DNA from: CAZDRI01 sp964508055
Lineage (GTDB): Bacteria; Pseudomonadota; Gammaproteobacteria; PS1; Pseudothioglobaceae
Assembly (NCBI GenBank): GCA_964508055.1
Contig: CAZDRI010000001.1
Span: 1 to 64,000, forward strand
Reading direction: 5' to 3'
Length of the DNA stretch: 64,000 bases
Shown here: positions 27,034 through 35,671 of the stretch, piece by piece
How the letters are laid out: the number at the start of each line of letters is the position of its first letter
How positions within the stretch are numbered: the stretch's first letter is position 1
Program-made: the position numbers and the translations under genes
Notes under the pieces: model-generated
The model's input: only the letters and a program-made list of their open reading frames with translations
What the model was told of the DNA's origin: nothing
Database searches by the model: none

Positions 27034-28908
27034 TTAAATCCTATCATTAAATATATTAATTTCAGTGTTTTCTTGTAAGGTTTTTAATATACTTATAAAA
27101 GCTTCATTTTCTTTAGCCTTAATCCAAGATTGATAAAAAGATTGTCTCTCTTCATTTGTTGAAGTATCTTTACCATCTCTTACTTCTATTAATTTTATTA
27201 TTGCATAACTACTTTCATTAATATTAACACCAAAATAAGAATTATCTCCTGCTACTGGTTTTTTAGTAGCAAATGCAAGTCTTATAATTTCTAACTTCAA
27301 TTCGTCATTAAAACGATTCACCCAATCAGAGCTTCGCCATTTTAATTTATTATCTTTAATTAGTTTCGCTGCTTTACTATCTTTTGCTTTTAATAATTCA
27401 GCTATATTTTCTCCTAACTCTTTCACATACTTTGAACTTAACAATAAAGCTAATCTGTTTTTAATAAAATCTTTAGTTTCATCAAAAGATTTTTGTCTTT
27501 GTTTTTCTAATTCTTTAAGGCGCATAACAGCTATAGTATTTTTATCTAGCTCTATTACTTCACTATTTTCACCTTTGTTTAATACTGTATCAGAAAATGC
27601 TGTTTCTAAAAATATAGGATTAGATACTATGCCTTGAGTTGCTCCATTTATACTAAACCAATTGGTTTCTAAAATTGGTTGTTTAACTTCATTAGCAACT
27701 TCTATTAATGCATCAGGATTTTCATAAGCTAAATTAGCCATAACTTCGCTTATCTCAATTAGCTTCTTAGCTGCTTCATTATTTTTATATATATCTTCTA
27801 TATCTTTTTTTACCTCAATAAAACTTTTAGTTTTCTCATTTAGAATATCAGTAAGTTTAATAATATGATAACCAAACTCTGTTTTAATAACATCACTGAT
27901 ATCACCTACATTTAAGCTAAATACCACATCTTCAATTTCTTCAATCATTACCCCTTTAACAAAAAAGCCTAAATCTCCACCATTTTCTTTAGAATCACTA
28001 TCTTCAGAGTAGTCTTTTGCTAAAGTATCAAAATCAGAGCCACTTTTCAATTTTGCAAGTAAGTCTAATGCTGTTTTTTTATCAGATAATAAAATATGTT
28101 TTGCTCTTCTTTCTTCTTCAGTGATAAATCTATCTTTTTCATTTTCATAAATATTTAATAAAGTATCCTCATCAGCTTTTGCTATGTTATTTATTAAATC
28201 ATCTATTGAGAGTTTCACATATTCTATTTTTATTTTTTGAGGCTCAACAAATTGAGTTTTATTTTCTTCATATGCATCAATAATACTTTGTTCATCAACT
28301 TCAGCACTATCTATATAATCGTTAGCATCTATTAATAAATATGCAAATTTTCTTTCTTGGTTTCTTAATTTATTTAGATTCTCTAATTCAAAATTAGAAC
28401 TAAATGCTGTATTAACTATAAGGTTATTTAATTGATTAATAGTTAGAGATTTTTTCTGATCTTGCTCAAACCTTTGGACTGAGTAATTAATTAATCTTAA
28501 TACTTGTTCATATCTTTCAATTGAAAACACACCATCTTGATGAAAATCACTTGCTCCTTCTATGTATTTTTGGAGTTCTTGATTAGTAGTTGTAAGATTT
28601 AAATATTCAGCAGCTTGCTCCATTAGAGCCCGACTTACAACTTTGCTTAAAACTGAACTTTTCAAATTTTTATCAACATCAGCATTGTAATTTTTACCAA
28701 GTTGTTCTTGTAGCCTACGCTTTTGTGATTCATACTCTCTTGTAAAATCATCTTTAGTTATTTCTTTATCACCAACCTCAGCAACAATAACATCGCTACC
28801 CCCTATAAAATATTGATTAATACCAAATAATGCAAATGGTATAACAATTAAAATAACAATAACCCAAGCAATCCAGCCTTTTACTTTTTCTCTTATAGTT
28901 GTTAACAT
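27034..28908 (-). CDS. ppiD: Periplasmic folding chaperone/PPIase PpiD
   Basis: A 624-residue inner-membrane-anchored periplasmic protein acting near the Sec translocon on emerging outer-membrane proteins. An N-terminal cytoplasmic tail is followed by one transmembrane helix (about 15-33). SurA-like N domains come next, then a parvulin domain at about 262-355 (RAKHILL to GYHIIKL), then a second degenerate C-terminal domain. The length matches E. coli PpiD (623). It is divergent from the ABC transporter genes across a 199-base spacer. Confidence 0.92.
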   Translation of the reverse strand: MLTTIREKVKGWIAWVIVILIVIPFALFGINQYFIGGSDVIVAEVGDKEITKDDFTREYESQKRRLQEQLGKNYNADVDKNLKSSVLSKVVSRALMEQAAEYLNLTTTNQELQKYIEGASDFHQDGVFSIERYEQVLRLINYSVQRFEQDQKKSLTINQLNNLIVNTAFSSNFELENLNKLRNQERKFAYLLIDANDYIDSAEVDEQSIIDAYEENKTQFVEPQKIKIEYVKLSIDDLINNIAKADEDTLLNIYENEKDRFITEEERRAKHILLSDKKTALDLLAKLKSGSDFDTLAKDYSEDSDSKENGGDLGFFVKGVMIEEIEDVVFSLNVGDISDVIKTEFGYHIIKLTDILNEKTKSFIEVKKDIEDIYKNNEAAKKLIEISEVMANLAYENPDALIEVANEVKQPILETNWFSINGATQGIVSNPIFLETAFSDTVLNKGENSEVIELDKNTIAVMRLKELEKQRQKSFDETKDFIKNRLALLLSSKYVKELGENIAELLKAKDSKAAKLIKDNKLKWRSSDWVNRFNDELKLEIIRLAFATKKPVAGDNSYFGVNINESSYAIIKLIEVRDGKDTSTNEERQSFYQSWIKAKENEAFISILKTLQENTEINIFNDRI

Positions 28909-29030
28909 AATGTTTAAAAAAGAAATAAATGAACAATTAAAATATTATAGTTAATTTATTTAATCTAATGCTATCTTTTAGTTTTTATAGAAAACTAATT
29001 TTTATTTAAAACTTTGCTAAAATTTACAAG

Positions 29031-29069
29031 ATTAAAGAATTGATGCTATTAAAATCAATTCACTTTAAT
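29031..29069 (+). promoter_or_regulatory. Inverted repeat upstream of the nucleoside ABC operon
   Basis: A perfect eight-base inverted repeat, GAATTGAT (29037-29044) and ATCAATTC (29054-29061). Outer arms ATTAAA and TTTAAT extend it after a two-base bulge. It lies 39 bases before the ABC ATPase start in the 199-base divergent spacer shared with ppiD. It could be an operator or a 5' UTR hairpin. The conserved core of a purine riboswitch is not visible here. Confidence 0.35.
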
Positions 29070-29107
29070 TTCTTTCATTAACTGTAGTTGCCATTTTTTA
29101 TTATTTT

Positions 29108-30604
29108 TTGTCTTTTATGAAATATCTACTTAAGCTTGAAAATATTTGTAAAAGTTATGACTCCCTAAAAGCTAACTATCAAGTTAACTTGAACATAAAG
29201 CATAATAGCATACATGCCTTATTAGGAGAAAACGGTGCTGGGAAAAGCACTTTAGTTAACGTCATATATGGCTTAATTGTAAAGGATGAAGGCGATATTT
29301 TTTGGCAAGGTAAAAAAATAGATATTGAGTCTCCAATCCAAGCTCGCAAAATCGGCATTGGAATTGTGCTTCAGCATTTCGCACTTTTTGATGCATTGAC
29401 TGTTTTAGAAAATATTGCTTTAGGTGTTGGTTATAAAGGAAAGCCTTCCAAATTAAAAGAAAAAATTATCACCATAAGTAAAAATTATAAAATAGCAGTA
29501 GAGCCAGATGATTTAATGTCTAATCTCACTATTGGTGCTAAACAAAGAGTAGAAATTATTCGTTGCTTATTACAACAACCCAAATTACTTATACTTGATG
29601 AGCCTACCTCAGTGCTTACCCCAATGGAATCAAAAAATTTATTCAAAACTTTAATTAAACTAAAAAATGATGGTTGTTCCATATTATTTATTAGTCATAA
29701 GTTAGATGAGGTAAAACAAATATGTGATGAAGCTACAATTTTAAGACAAGGCTTATTAATCGCCCAAAGTGTTGATTTAAAAAATACGAAAATTACTAAA
29801 ATAGCCAAAATGATGGTAGGCTCAGAAATTGGTAGCTATGCTAAAAGAAGTGAAAACATAGCAACAAAAACAATTTTAAAAGTATCAAATTACACAATTG
29901 AAGGCTATGGTAAATATCCTGTATTAATAAATAATTTAAAATTAAAAAGTGGAAAAATTTTAGGAATTGCAGGTATATCAGGTAATGGTCAAAATGTATT
30001 AATGTCTTTTTTAGCTGGTGAAATATTGTCTAAAAAAGAGACTATTAAATATCACAACAAATATATTGGAGATTGGTCGGTATCTAAAAGAAATCAGGCT
30101 GGAATATTATTTGTGCCAACTGAAAGATTAGGTCGTTCTGCTGTTACTCAAATGAATTTATTGGAAAATTCATTATTAAATATCTCTAATATCTCTAAAT
30201 ATATTAAAAAAAATTTATTGCGATATAGCCAATTACATATATTCTCTAAAAAAATTATTAAAGAATTTAATGTTAAAACTAAAAATAATAAAGTCCTAGC
30301 TTCAAATTTATCAGGAGGAAACTTACAAAAGTTTATTGTTGGTAGGGCAATTTTGCAAAACCCACAGATTTTATTAATTGAAAATCCAACTTGGGGGGTA
30401 GATATTAATTCTGCTGTATTTATTCGTAATAGCATTATGTCTCTTAGAGATAAGGGAGTAGCAATATTGGTAGCTTCTGAAGATTTAGATGAGCTCTTCA
30501 CTATATGTGATGAAATAGCGGTAATAAGTGCAGGAAAAATAACTAAAAGTCATAAATTAAAAGATTTAAATTTTGAAAAAATTGGTGTTATGATGACTAA
30601 ATAG
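29108..30604 (+). CDS. BMP-type nucleoside ABC transporter, double ATPase
   Basis: A 498-residue protein with two fused ABC ATPase domains, as in the NupA/YufO family that powers nucleoside uptake. Domain 1 has Walker A GENGAGKST, a TIGAKQRVEI signature and Walker B LLILDEPTS. Domain 2 has a degenerate Walker A around GISGNGQN, the LSGGNLQK signature and LLIENPTWG. This asymmetry is normal for the family. It is followed by two permeases and a BMP-family binding protein, giving a complete importer. Start alternatives: TTG-like codons at 29108 or the ATG at 29117 (MKYLLK). Confidence 0.9.
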   Translation: MSFMKYLLKLENICKSYDSLKANYQVNLNIKHNSIHALLGENGAGKSTLVNVIYGLIVKDEGDIFWQGKKIDIESPIQARKIGIGIVLQHFALFDALTVLENIALGVGYKGKPSKLKEKIITISKNYKIAVEPDDLMSNLTIGAKQRVEIIRCLLQQPKLLILDEPTSVLTPMESKNLFKTLIKLKNDGCSILFISHKLDEVKQICDEATILRQGLLIAQSVDLKNTKITKIAKMMVGSEIGSYAKRSENIATKTILKVSNYTIEGYGKYPVLINNLKLKSGKILGIAGISGNGQNVLMSFLAGEILSKKETIKYHNKYIGDWSVSKRNQAGILFVPTERLGRSAVTQMNLLENSLLNISNISKYIKKNLLRYSQLHIFSKKIIKEFNVKTKNNKVLASNLSGGNLQKFIVGRAILQNPQILLIENPTWGVDINSAVFIRNSIMSLRDKGVAILVASEDLDELFTICDEIAVISAGKITKSHKLKDLNFEKIGVMMTK

Positions 30605-30623
30605 TCTAATTTAGATAAATAAA

Positions 30624-31697
30624 ATGTTTAGTAAAATTTTAGTTAAAAAGAAAAATGTATCTGATACTTCGCTATGGCTTAGTTTTGTCCCTCCATTAGT
30701 AGCATTAACTGCTACTTTAATTATAAGCTCTATTTTGCTTATTATTCTTGATTATCAGCCATTAACAACCTTTTATGCTTTTTTTATTGAGCCATTGACC
30801 TCGCTTTACAGCTTTGTTGAAATAATTATGAAAGCTACTATTTTAATTATTATAGCTTTAGGTCTAACAATTGGTTTTAGAGCAAATGTATGGAATATAG
30901 GCGCTGAAGGACAATTTATATTTGGAGCTATTAGTGGTAGCTTAGTTGCACTTTATTTTTATGAAAAAGATGGTTTTTATATAATCCCACTTATGATTTT
31001 TGCTGGAATTATAGGAGGTATGTTTTGGGCTATAATTCCTGCATTATTAAAAAATCGTTTTAACACTAATGAAATTTTAAGTTCTCTAATGTTAGTATAT
31101 GTTGCTCAATTATTTTTAAGTTATTTGGTTCACGGCCCTTTAAAAGATCCTCAAGGTATGAATTTTCCACAATCTATTTACTTTAGTGATTCTGCAATTT
31201 ATCCATATATAATTGAAGGCACTAGATTTAGCATTACTCCTTTAATGTTAGTTATTATATTTCCATTTATATATTTAGCTTTAACTAAATCATATTTAGG
31301 TTTTCAACTAAAAGTAAGCGGTTATTCTCCATTAGCTGCAAATTATGGGGGATTTTGCTCTAAAAAAATGGTCTGGATAAGCTTTTTGACTTGTGGCGCT
31401 TTAGCTGGTTTAAGTGGCATAAGTGAAGTATCAGCAAATATTGGGCAATTAATACCTAAAATATCTCCAGGCTATGGATTTACAGCTATTATCGTTGCTT
31501 TTTTAGGTAGGCTTAACCCTATAGGTATTATTTTTTCTGGTCTATTAATGGCTTTAGTTTATATCGGTGCTGAGTCGTCTCAAATTATGCTTGGACTGCC
31601 AGTGTCAATTGGAGGGGTGTTTCAAGGCTTAATACTTTTTTGCCTTTTAGCTGCTGATTTTTTCTTATTTTATAAAATAGAATTCAAAAGAAAGTAA
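30624..31697 (+). CDS. Nucleoside ABC transporter permease 1
   Basis: A 357-residue integral membrane permease of the branched-chain amino acid/ribose/nucleoside group (NupB/YufP-like), with about nine to ten helices. The conserved GFRANVWNIGAEGQFIFG loop, the helix-turn region contacting the ATPase, is present. It starts 19 bases after the ATPase gene and ends two bases before the second permease. The longer N-terminal cytoplasmic and periplasmic region compared with permease 2 is the usual pattern for this heterodimer. Confidence 0.9.
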   Translation: MFSKILVKKKNVSDTSLWLSFVPPLVALTATLIISSILLIILDYQPLTTFYAFFIEPLTSLYSFVEIIMKATILIIIALGLTIGFRANVWNIGAEGQFIFGAISGSLVALYFYEKDGFYIIPLMIFAGIIGGMFWAIIPALLKNRFNTNEILSSLMLVYVAQLFLSYLVHGPLKDPQGMNFPQSIYFSDSAIYPYIIEGTRFSITPLMLVIIFPFIYLALTKSYLGFQLKVSGYSPLAANYGGFCSKKMVWISFLTCGALAGLSGISEVSANIGQLIPKISPGYGFTAIIVAFLGRLNPIGIIFSGLLMALVYIGAESSQIMLGLPVSIGGVFQGLILFCLLAADFFLFYKIEFKRK

Positions 31698-31699
31698 GT

Positions 31700-32626
31700 A
31701 TGGAACTATTGATTATAATCTTATATGTTTCAATCCATGCTTTAACTCCTCTATTATTAGCTGGCATTGGTGAATTAGTATGTGAAAAATCTGGAGTATT
31801 AAATCTTGGTATTGAAGGCATGATGTTAGTTGGCTGTATAAGCGGATTTATTGTTGCAATACTTACAGAAAGTATTTTTTTAGGCTTTATTATTGCTGCT
31901 CTTGCAGGGACTTTAATGGCATTTATTTTTGCTATGTTAAGTGTTATTTTTAGAGCAAATCAAGTGGCATCAGGATTAGCATTAACAATATTTGGAATTG
32001 GTCTTAGTACTTTTATGGGTCTTAATTATGTTGGCACCCCATTAGAAGGGTTAGATAATATTGAACTTGGTTTTTTAACAAATATTCCAATAGTAGGTAA
32101 GCTTATTTTTAATCATGATTTAGTAGTGTATTTTGCTTTTTTTATGCTAATAGTTACTCACTACTTCTTGTATCATACTCATACTGGTCTAGTTTTAAGA
32201 GCAGTTGGTGAAAATCATAATGCAGCTTATTCTATGGGTTATGATGTAGTGAAAATAAGATTTTTAGCTGTATTGTTTGGAGGTGCTATGGCTGGTTTGG
32301 CTGGAGCATATATATCATTGGTATATACTCCTCTTTGGTCAGAAGGTATGACTGCAGGAAGAGGTTGGATAGTGCTAGCTTTAGTGGTGTTTTCAATGTG
32401 GAATCCATTAAAATTATTATTAGGAGCATTTCTGTTTGGTTTTGTTAGCATTGCGCAGTTATTTTTACAAGGTGATACAGGATTTTTAAAAGATATTCCT
32501 ACAGAGTTTTTTTCTATGCTCCCCTACATTACTACCATAATAGTGTTAGTAATTATTTCAAACAGAAAAAAGCAAGGTCCTCTAAGAGCGCCTTTAAATC
32601 TTGGCATACCTTTTGAGCCAAGATAA
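31700..32626 (+). CDS. Nucleoside ABC transporter permease 2
   Basis: A 308-residue permease, shorter partner of the preceding gene (NupC/YufQ-like), with eight to ten helices. The ATPase-contact motif appears as LNLGIEGMMLVG, the counterpart of WNIGAEGQF in permease 1. The start is the ATG two bases after the permease 1 stop. It precedes the binding-protein gene by a short gap, so all four components are probably on one transcript. Confidence 0.9.
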   Translation: MELLIIILYVSIHALTPLLLAGIGELVCEKSGVLNLGIEGMMLVGCISGFIVAILTESIFLGFIIAALAGTLMAFIFAMLSVIFRANQVASGLALTIFGIGLSTFMGLNYVGTPLEGLDNIELGFLTNIPIVGKLIFNHDLVVYFAFFMLIVTHYFLYHTHTGLVLRAVGENHNAAYSMGYDVVKIRFLAVLFGGAMAGLAGAYISLVYTPLWSEGMTAGRGWIVLALVVFSMWNPLKLLLGAFLFGFVSIAQLFLQGDTGFLKDIPTEFFSMLPYITTIIVLVIISNRKKQGPLRAPLNLGIPFEPR

Positions 32627-32666
32627 TAAAAGTTGTGAAGAATTTTTTTTAAATATGGATAAAAAT

Positions 32667-33725
32667 ATGAAAAAATTTATAATGATATTATTTGCTATTC
32701 TTACAAGTTCAATTAACTTTGCAGCAAATCAACCTTTAAAAGTAGCTTTTGTTTATGTAAGCCCAATTGGTGATGCTGGTTGGACTTTTCAGCATAATAA
32801 AGGAAGACTTGCAATTGAAAAAGAATTTGGCAGCAAAATTGAAACTAAATATATTGAAAGTGTAAATGAAGGACCTGACGCTGAAAGAGTAATAAGAAAA
32901 TTAGCCTCATCAGGATATGATATTATTTTTGCTACATCTTTTGGTTTTATGAATCCTACTTTAAAAGTCTCAAAATTATTTCCAAATGTAGTATTTGAGC
33001 ATGCAACTGGGTATAAAACTGCAAAAAATATGGGTAATTACTCTCCAAGATTTTATGAAGGACGCTATTTAGCAGGAATAGCTGCTGGACATAAAACCAA
33101 ATCTAATTTAATAGGATATGTTGCTGCTTTCCCAATCCCAGAAGTAGTAAGAGGTATTAATGCTTTTACTTTAGGTGCCCAAAGTGTAAACCCTGATATT
33201 AAAGTTAAAGTTATTTGGTCAAATTCCTGGTTTGACCCTGCTAAAGAAAGTGAAATAGCATCAAGCTTAGTTGCTCAAGGTGCGGATATTTTAACTCACC
33301 ATACTGATTCAGTAGCAACAGTAAAAGTAGCTAGTGAGAAAGGTATTTATGTAATAGCTTATCATTCTGATATGAAAAAACACGGAAAGAATGCTCAAAT
33401 AGGAGCAGTAGTTCATAATTGGGAAAAATTTTATAGTTCAAAAGTAAAACAGGTGCTTGATGGTGCTTGGAAATCTAGCTCACTTTGGTATGGAATAAAA
33501 CAAGGTATGGTGGATTTTGAAATCACATCTAATTTAAATTCTAATATTAAAAATAAAATTGAAAACACTAAAAAATCTATTGCAAATGATAATTTCAAGC
33601 CATTTACTGGTCCTATCTTTGATCAAAATGGTAATCAAAAAGCCAATAAAGATGAAAGTTTAACTGATAAGCAGTTAGCCTCAATGGACTATTTTGTAAA
33701 AGGTGTAGAAGGTAAATTAAAATAA
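32667..33725 (+). CDS. BMP-family substrate-binding protein
   Basis: The periplasmic or lipoprotein-like nucleoside-binding component of the importer, of the PnrA/BmpA family. A signal peptide (MKKFIMILFAILTSSINFAA) precedes the mature domain beginning with LKVAFVYVSPIGDAGW, the characteristic first strand and loop. There is no lipobox cysteine, so it should be a free periplasmic protein. I chose the ATG at 32667 where the signal peptide begins; an ATG four codons upstream (32655) is possible. It is the last gene of the four, whereas BMP genes more often come first. Confidence 0.88.
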   Translation: MKKFIMILFAILTSSINFAANQPLKVAFVYVSPIGDAGWTFQHNKGRLAIEKEFGSKIETKYIESVNEGPDAERVIRKLASSGYDIIFATSFGFMNPTLKVSKLFPNVVFEHATGYKTAKNMGNYSPRFYEGRYLAGIAAGHKTKSNLIGYVAAFPIPEVVRGINAFTLGAQSVNPDIKVKVIWSNSWFDPAKESEIASSLVAQGADILTHHTDSVATVKVASEKGIYVIAYHSDMKKHGKNAQIGAVVHNWEKFYSSKVKQVLDGAWKSSSLWYGIKQGMVDFEITSNLNSNIKNKIENTKKSIANDNFKPFTGPIFDQNGNQKANKDESLTDKQLASMDYFVKGVEGKLK

Positions 33726-33733
33726 AAACTAAT

Positions 33734-33761
33734 AAAAAGGGCATATTGATGTACCCTTTTT
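33734..33761. terminator. Bidirectional intrinsic terminator
   Basis: An eight-pair stem, AAAAAGGG with CCCTTTTT, around a 12-base loop. It lies between the BMP gene and the convergent SulP gene. The T run on each strand makes it a good terminator in both directions. Confidence 0.75.
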
Positions 33762-33778
33762 AAATTCTTAAAAAAATA

Positions 33779-35386
33779 CTAATTATTATTTTCTTCAAAC
33801 TTATCAGCAGAAATTCCAATATTATCTAAAAATTTCTTAACTTTATTATTAGCATCTAAAATTATGATACTTTTTCCTTTTTCATCTACAATTCTACATA
33901 TTTCTAAAATTGACCGCGAAGTTGTATAGTCAATAATAGGCACATTAGATAAATCAAAAATGACTTTGTCATAGTCGTTATATTTATTAAAATCTTTAAT
34001 CAAGCCTTTAGCTGAAGCAAAACTCATAGGGCCATTTAGTTTATATAAAAGAGCATTATCATTAGTTAATATATCTTGAAATCTTTTACTTAAATGCTGG
34101 GCATAACCTACATCTTTAGTAGCTAAAATACTAGTTAATTGCACCTTTGACATTCTGTTCATAAATATAATACTAGACATAATAACACCAGTAGCCACTG
34201 CTGCAATTAAATCAACAAATATAGTCATAAAAAGCACAGTTAACATAATTGAAATACCTGCTAGTGGTGCTTTTTTAATATTCTTTATATAACTCCAATC
34301 AATAATATCAGTGCCTACTTTAAATAAAATACCAGCTAATACTGCATGAGGGATATACTTCACAAAACTTGAAGCTCCTAAAACAATTACAAGTAGAATT
34401 AGTGCGTGAACCATCCCAGATATTGGAGTAAGACCACCTGAACGAATATTTACAACTGTCCTCATAGTAGCCCCTGCTCCTGGAAGACCATTAAATATTC
34501 CAGCTACCATATTACCAATACCTTGACCAATTAATTCTCTATCAGATTTATGATTAGTGCGAGTAATATCATCAGCAACAAGCGATGTTAATAAAGAATC
34601 AATAGAACCTAAAACAGCCAATATTAATGCTGATTTTAATATATCAGGTAATAATTCTATAGGAAATATAGGGAGGTTAGGGTTTGGTATTCCTACTGGT
34701 ATATCACCTAAAATTGTTACATTATGATTATCAGACATAAAATATAACCAAACTAATGTTCCTATTATTAAAGACATCAAAGGTGAAGGTATGGATTTGT
34801 TTATTTTTTTAGGTAGAAAATACACAACCAAAAGAGTTGTTAAACCTAAAATCAAAGCATCATATACTGGATTATTAATAATCTCAGGAAGTTTGGCTAC
34901 TAATTCTAATGGCTTTCCAGAAATATTATGACCAAAAAGAGGACCTAATTGTAAAATTATAATAATAATGCCGATTCCTGACATAAAGCCGGAGATAACA
35001 GGGTGAGGAACTAGGTTTATATAACGACCTACTTTTAAAATCCCAAATAAAATCTGAAAAGCGCCTCCTAATACAACTATACTAAACGCAACAGTAACAC
35101 CATAAGATAGATTGTCTGCATACATTGTAGTATATTGAGTAAAAATAACAGTCATTATTACTGTCATAGGGCCTGTTGGTCCTGAGATTTGAGAACCAGT
35201 ACCTCCAAATAATGCTGCAAAAAAACCAACAAATATAGCACCATAAAGTCCTGCTGTTGGTCCTGCTCCAGAGGATACCCCCATAGCAAGAGCTAATGGC
35301 AAAGCTACTATAGCTGCTGTCAATCCACCAAAAACATCGCCACGAATATTATTCAAAGAAAAGTTTTCTATTAATTTAATCATCAT
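33779..35386 (-). CDS. SulP-family anion transporter, BicA-like
   Basis: A 535-residue SulP carrier: an N-terminal membrane domain of 12-14 helices (to about residue 410) and a cytoplasmic STAS domain (about 430-535). The opening LTAAIVALPLALAMGVSSG and GSQISGPTGPMTV are close to the pattern of cyanobacterial BicA-type sodium-bicarbonate symporters. Bicarbonate uptake would suit the Calvin-cycle-like cluster at 50 kb, but sulfate or other anions cannot be excluded. It is divergent from a second SulP gene across a 285-base spacer. Confidence 0.85.
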   Translation of the reverse strand: MMIKLIENFSLNNIRGDVFGGLTAAIVALPLALAMGVSSGAGPTAGLYGAIFVGFFAALFGGTGSQISGPTGPMTVIMTVIFTQYTTMYADNLSYGVTVAFSIVVLGGAFQILFGILKVGRYINLVPHPVISGFMSGIGIIIIILQLGPLFGHNISGKPLELVAKLPEIINNPVYDALILGLTTLLVVYFLPKKINKSIPSPLMSLIIGTLVWLYFMSDNHNVTILGDIPVGIPNPNLPIFPIELLPDILKSALILAVLGSIDSLLTSLVADDITRTNHKSDRELIGQGIGNMVAGIFNGLPGAGATMRTVVNIRSGGLTPISGMVHALILLVIVLGASSFVKYIPHAVLAGILFKVGTDIIDWSYIKNIKKAPLAGISIMLTVLFMTIFVDLIAAVATGVIMSSIIFMNRMSKVQLTSILATKDVGYAQHLSKRFQDILTNDNALLYKLNGPMSFASAKGLIKDFNKYNDYDKVIFDLSNVPIIDYTTSRSILEICRIVDEKGKSIIILDANNKVKKFLDNIGISADKFEENNN

Positions 35387-35671
35387 TATCCTATTTTAAG
35401 ATTACTGCGTTAGAATAAGTAAATGAATAAAAAATATAAAAGGATATATTTCTAAACATCTCTACCCTTTTATTGATTTGAGGAAATTTAATAAAATAAA
35501 TGCATTGTAAAACAATACAACAATATGTTTGTCCCTTAAATTTCATCACTTATAAATCTACTTAAACTGCTTAAATTTATATCTCTTTTATAATTATATT
35601 AAGATATAATAATTATCTTATATTTTTACATACAAAATTATATTTTTGTTCAAATAAGTTCTATTTAATAT
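35387..35671. promoter_or_regulatory. Divergent spacer between two SulP genes
   Basis: This 285-base gene-free spacer must hold promoters for both transporters. It contains a perfect seven-base inverted repeat, TAAGATA and TATCTTA (35600-35620), which encloses a TAATAAT core. This could be a regulator site or a promoter element for the rightward gene 52 bases away. The rest is AT-rich without other clear features. Confidence 0.4.

Noticed and set aside
29031..29107. Possible purine riboswitch before the nucleoside ABC transporter
   Set aside because: There is a hairpin, but the conserved purine-riboswitch core is not recognisable.
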